Assembly: GCA_018714645.1 (NCBI GenBank)
Contig: DVND01000111.1
Span: 1-6,761 of the forward strand
Direction of reading: 5' to 3'
DNA: 6,761 nucleotides
Origin: Candidatus Avimonoglobus intestinipullorum
GTDB taxonomy: Bacteria; Bacillota; Clostridia; UBA1381
The notes beneath the pieces were generated by a model, which saw nothing but the letters and a program-made list of their open reading frames with translations, made no database searches and was not told the origin of the DNA. Position 1 is the first letter of the stretch, and each line of letters opens with the position of its first letter. This document shows, in pieces, positions 6,717 to 6,761 of this stretch. The translations under genes were made by a program, and so were the position numbers.

Positions 6717-6729
6717 ATTACAGGCTTAA

Positions 6730-6742
6730 CCTCTATAAGAGG
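6730..6742 (+). repeat. Hairpin copy 2 of a tandem pair (CCTCTATAAGAGG)
   Basis: CCTCT (6730-6734) pairs with AGAGG (6738-6742) around ATA. Relative to copy 1 a C-G pair has become T-A, so both sides of the stem changed together. Both copies are followed by CT. Confidence 0.7.
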
Positions 6743-6761
6743 CTCTGAAAATTTGACACCG

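Larger units (their letters stand above)
6673..6761. mobile_element. Possible IS200/IS605-type element end, cut by the window
   Basis: These 89 non-coding bases consist of an outer perfect hairpin followed by two tandem CTATAAG-loop hairpins, then CTCTGAAAATTTGACACCG at the edge. Arrays of short imperfect or perfect palindromes, instead of terminal inverted repeats, are characteristic of IS200/IS605-family ends, where TnpA recognises single-stranded hairpins. The final TTTGACACC could be the left arm of a fourth hairpin, and its TTGACA (6753-6758) could be a -35 box for an element gene beyond the edge. No transposase or TnpB sequence is visible. A free-standing structured RNA is the main alternative. 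Confidence 0.4.

Overview
The window looks like a chromosomal housekeeping operon from a Gram-positive bacterium, most likely of class Clostridia (Bacillota). The evidence is the order ruvC-ruvA-ruvB-(cell-wall amidase)-queA-tgt, the GGAGG-type ribosome binding sites in front of most genes, an amidase with a copper-amine-oxidase-like stalk and an AMIN domain, and a Tgt sequence of clostridial style. G+C is moderate, roughly 50-55% in the core genes by hand count. The genus cannot be named from this sequence alone.

Layout: Bases 1-137 are an A+T-rich intergenic region. It holds an outward-facing promoter and ribosome binding site for a divergent gene that lies off the left edge, followed by the start of ruvC. 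All seven genes inside the window are on the + strand. They are ruvC (138-638), then a 122-base gap with a good candidate promoter, ruvA (761-1345), ruvB (1356-2378), an exported N-acetylmuramoyl-L-alanine amidase (2396-3874), queA (3891-4916), tgt (4928-6058) and a TmrB-like P-loop ATPase (6080-6667). From ruvA onward the gaps are only 10-21 bases and no intrinsic terminator is visible, so ruvA to the tmrB-like gene is probably one transcription unit. No gene-free stretch exceeds about 140 bases.

Functions: RuvA, RuvB and RuvC form the Holliday-junction branch-migration and resolution machine. QueA and Tgt are two enzymes of tRNA queuosine synthesis: Tgt inserts preQ1 at position 34 and QueA converts it to epoxyqueuosine. 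The amidase trims peptidoglycan outside the membrane and is linked to the others only by position. The last gene closely resembles Bacillus subtilis TmrB (tunicamycin resistance). It sits where many Bacillota carry yajC/secDF and is visibly more A+T-rich than its neighbours, so it is probably an accessory insertion.

Right edge: From 6673 to 6761 there is a non-coding array of three hairpins. Two are tandem copies of the form CCYCTATAAGRGG, which differ by one compensatory base-pair change. This looks like the palindrome-rich end of a mobile element, best guess an IS200/IS605-type left end, cut off by the window. It could also be another structured RNA. It is the least ordinary part of the window. 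I found no convincing evidence of a wholly new biological system; the rest is well-known housekeeping sequence.
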